Of a stretch of 64,000 nucleotides of DNA, positions 63,229 to 64,000 are shown piece by piece. The position numbers and the translations under genes were made by a program. The notes beneath the pieces are model-generated. The model did no database searches, was not told where the DNA came from, and worked only from the letters and a program-made list of their open reading frames with translations. The stretch is from Rhodobacterales bacterium (GTDB lineage Bacteria > Pseudomonadota > Alphaproteobacteria > Rhodobacterales > Rhodobacteraceae). The DNA lies in the NCBI GenBank assembly GCA_002748265.1, contig PDRY01000013.1:248001-312000 (forward strand), read 5' to 3'. Every line of letters starts with the position of its first letter. Position 1 is the stretch's first letter.

Positions 63229-63292
63229 AATGTGACCTTCTTCCGCTTGCGGACAAAACTGTTACCTTCTCCTGACGGCGAAAGGGGAAAGC

Positions 63293-63343
63293 ATGAAGAG
63301 CATCACGCGATTATTTCTGGGCACTTTTGCGGCAGCACAATGA
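63293..63343 (+). CDS. Sixteen-residue leader peptide candidate
   Basis: ATG at 63293 follows a strong AAAGGGGAAAG site and encodes MKSITRLFLGTFAAAQ, then TGA. It resembles the first part of a signal peptide. The stop overlaps an ATG that opens a five-codon frame ending (63357-63359) just before the ATG at 63362. This places two tiny frames in a coupled chain before thiN. It could be a leader peptide or the remnant of an exported-protein gene. Confidence 0.4.
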   Translation: MKSITRLFLGTFAAAQ

Positions 63344-63361
63344 TGCGAGGTCAATTTTGAC

Positions 63362-64000
63362 ATGAATGAAGCAATTGTTTCCAGCCTTGAACCAATCGGG
63401 CTTGTCGGAGGCGGGGCCAGTTCGGACGCCCTGATCGAGCTGGCCGAGCGGATCGTGACCGGCTGGGTTGCGGCGGATGGTGGTGCGGATGCCCTGCTTC
63501 AGGCTGGCCGCCACCCGCGCGCCGTCATCGGGGATATGGATTCGCTGTCTGACCGGGCGCGCGCGCGTTTTGCCGCCGAACTGCACCCGATCCCCGAACA
63601 GGAGAGCACCGATTTCGACAAGGCGCTGCGCTCGATCCGGGCGCCTTTGGTTGTCGGGGTTGGCTTCACAGGCGGGCGCGTCGATCACGAATTGGCCGCG
63701 TTCAGCACCCTTCTTAAGCGGGCCGATTGTGCGTGCATTCTGCTCGGCGCGCAAAGCCTCGTCTTTCACTGCCCGCCACAGTTGTCGTTGACGCTGCCCA
63801 AGGGCGATCTGGTGTCATTGTTTCCGCTTCAGCCTCTCCAAGTGGCCTCAACGGGGCTGGTTTGGGAGACAGAGGGGCTCACCTTGCAGCCGGGGGTCCG
63901 GGTCGGCACGTCGAACGAGGTGCGCGAAGACGGGCCGGTGCGTTTGGCTCCGTCGGGGGACGGGCTTCTTGTGATCCTGCGCTCCAGCCAGCTGGTCGAG
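63362..64000 (+). CDS. thiN: Thiamine pyrophosphokinase (partial, runs off the window)
   Basis: The frame from ATG 63362 is open to the last base: 213 residues without a stop. It begins MNEAIVSSLEPIGLVGGG and contains VAADGGADALLQAG, the catalytic GDMDSL and STDFDKAL, the signature of thiamine pyrophosphokinase, which transfers pyrophosphate from ATP to thiamine. GFTGGRVDHELA fits the thiamine-binding part. The C-terminal domain is nearly complete. The only site upstream is GAGG, 12 bases away, so translation may rely on coupling to the short frames in front. No TPP riboswitch was seen. Confidence 0.9.
   Translation, partial: MNEAIVSSLEPIGLVGGGASSDALIELAERIVTGWVAADGGADALLQAGRHPRAVIGDMDSLSDRARARFAAELHPIPEQESTDFDKALRSIRAPLVVGVGFTGGRVDHELAAFSTLLKRADCACILLGAQSLVFHCPPQLSLTLPKGDLVSLFPLQPLQVASTGLVWETEGLTLQPGVRVGTSNEVREDGPVRLAPSGDGLLVILRSSQLVE

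Noticed and set aside
63229-63361. TPP riboswitch before thiamine pyrophosphokinase
   Set aside because: No CTGAGA-type core or matching second half was found.

Overview
The window reads as chromosome of an alphaproteobacterium of the Rhodobacterales (Roseobacter/Rhodobacter group). This is inferred from high GC, frequent 4-nt ATGA/GTGA gene overlaps, a ccmABCDG cluster behind a secF end, a Paracoccus-like nuo operon with extra reading frames running into birA-coaX-rnj, a B12-dependent NrdJ, a TRAP transporter, a CtrA-type box and an intergenic repeat of a kind I associate with this group. It is almost fully coding; no gene-free stretch exceeds 300 bases. I see no insertion sequence, prophage, rRNA or CRISPR array.

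Layout. 1-3.2 kb (+): end of secF, an Mth938-like protein and ccmABCDG (cytochrome c maturation). 3.2-10.5 kb (-): trpE and a SurA/PpiD-type chaperone, a PLP aminotransferase, xanthine phosphoribosyltransferase, a LysE exporter, a DUF4329 protein and fabI. 10.7-12.6 kb (+): pdxH, a double cold-shock protein, a DUF192 protein and tRNA-Pro(UGG). 12.6-15.3 kb (+): a 903-residue protein joining an EamA/DMT transporter to a periplasmic glycine-betaine-binding (OpuAC-like) domain. 15.5-29.7 kb (+): nuoG to nuoN with four accessory reading frames, then birA, coaX and rnj; nuoA-F are missing upstream. 29.9-33.6 kb (-): DEAD-box helicase, prfC and an SH3 protein. 33.7 kb (+): SnoaL-like protein behind a promoter overlapped by a palindrome. 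34.1-38.4 kb (-): Mla-type lipid transporter. 38.5-41.0 kb (-): aspartoacylase-like protein, RimK and a retropepsin-like protease in one overlapping operon. 41.2-43.1 kb (+): TRAP permeases without a DctP. 43.1-45.7 kb (-): small protein, degenerate PhnM-like protein, P-loop kinase and CBS protein. 45.9-49.8 kb: FAD oxidoreductase (+), DUF1489 (-), nrdJ (+). 49.8-53.2 kb (-): polar amino-acid ABC importer. 53.3-58.6 kb (-): TerB-PhzF-TerB, an ATP-grasp enzyme, pyrG and secG. 58.8-61.1 kb (+): lipoprotein with a CtrA-type box, purA, DUF2842. 61.1-63.2 kb (-): large acidic protein. 63.3-64 kb (+): short leader ORF and the start of thiamine pyrophosphokinase.

Most genes are housekeeping: heme delivery for c-type cytochromes, complex I, and cofactor, nucleotide and lipid-envelope functions. 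The least explained items are the EamA-OpuAC fusion sitting where the first half of the nuo operon would be expected, the TerB-PhzF-TerB unit, the RimK/protease/aspartoacylase operon, the modular acidic protein, the tandem repeats that lie across stop codons, and a repeated intergenic element present three times. All family calls come from reading motifs by eye; no database search was run.
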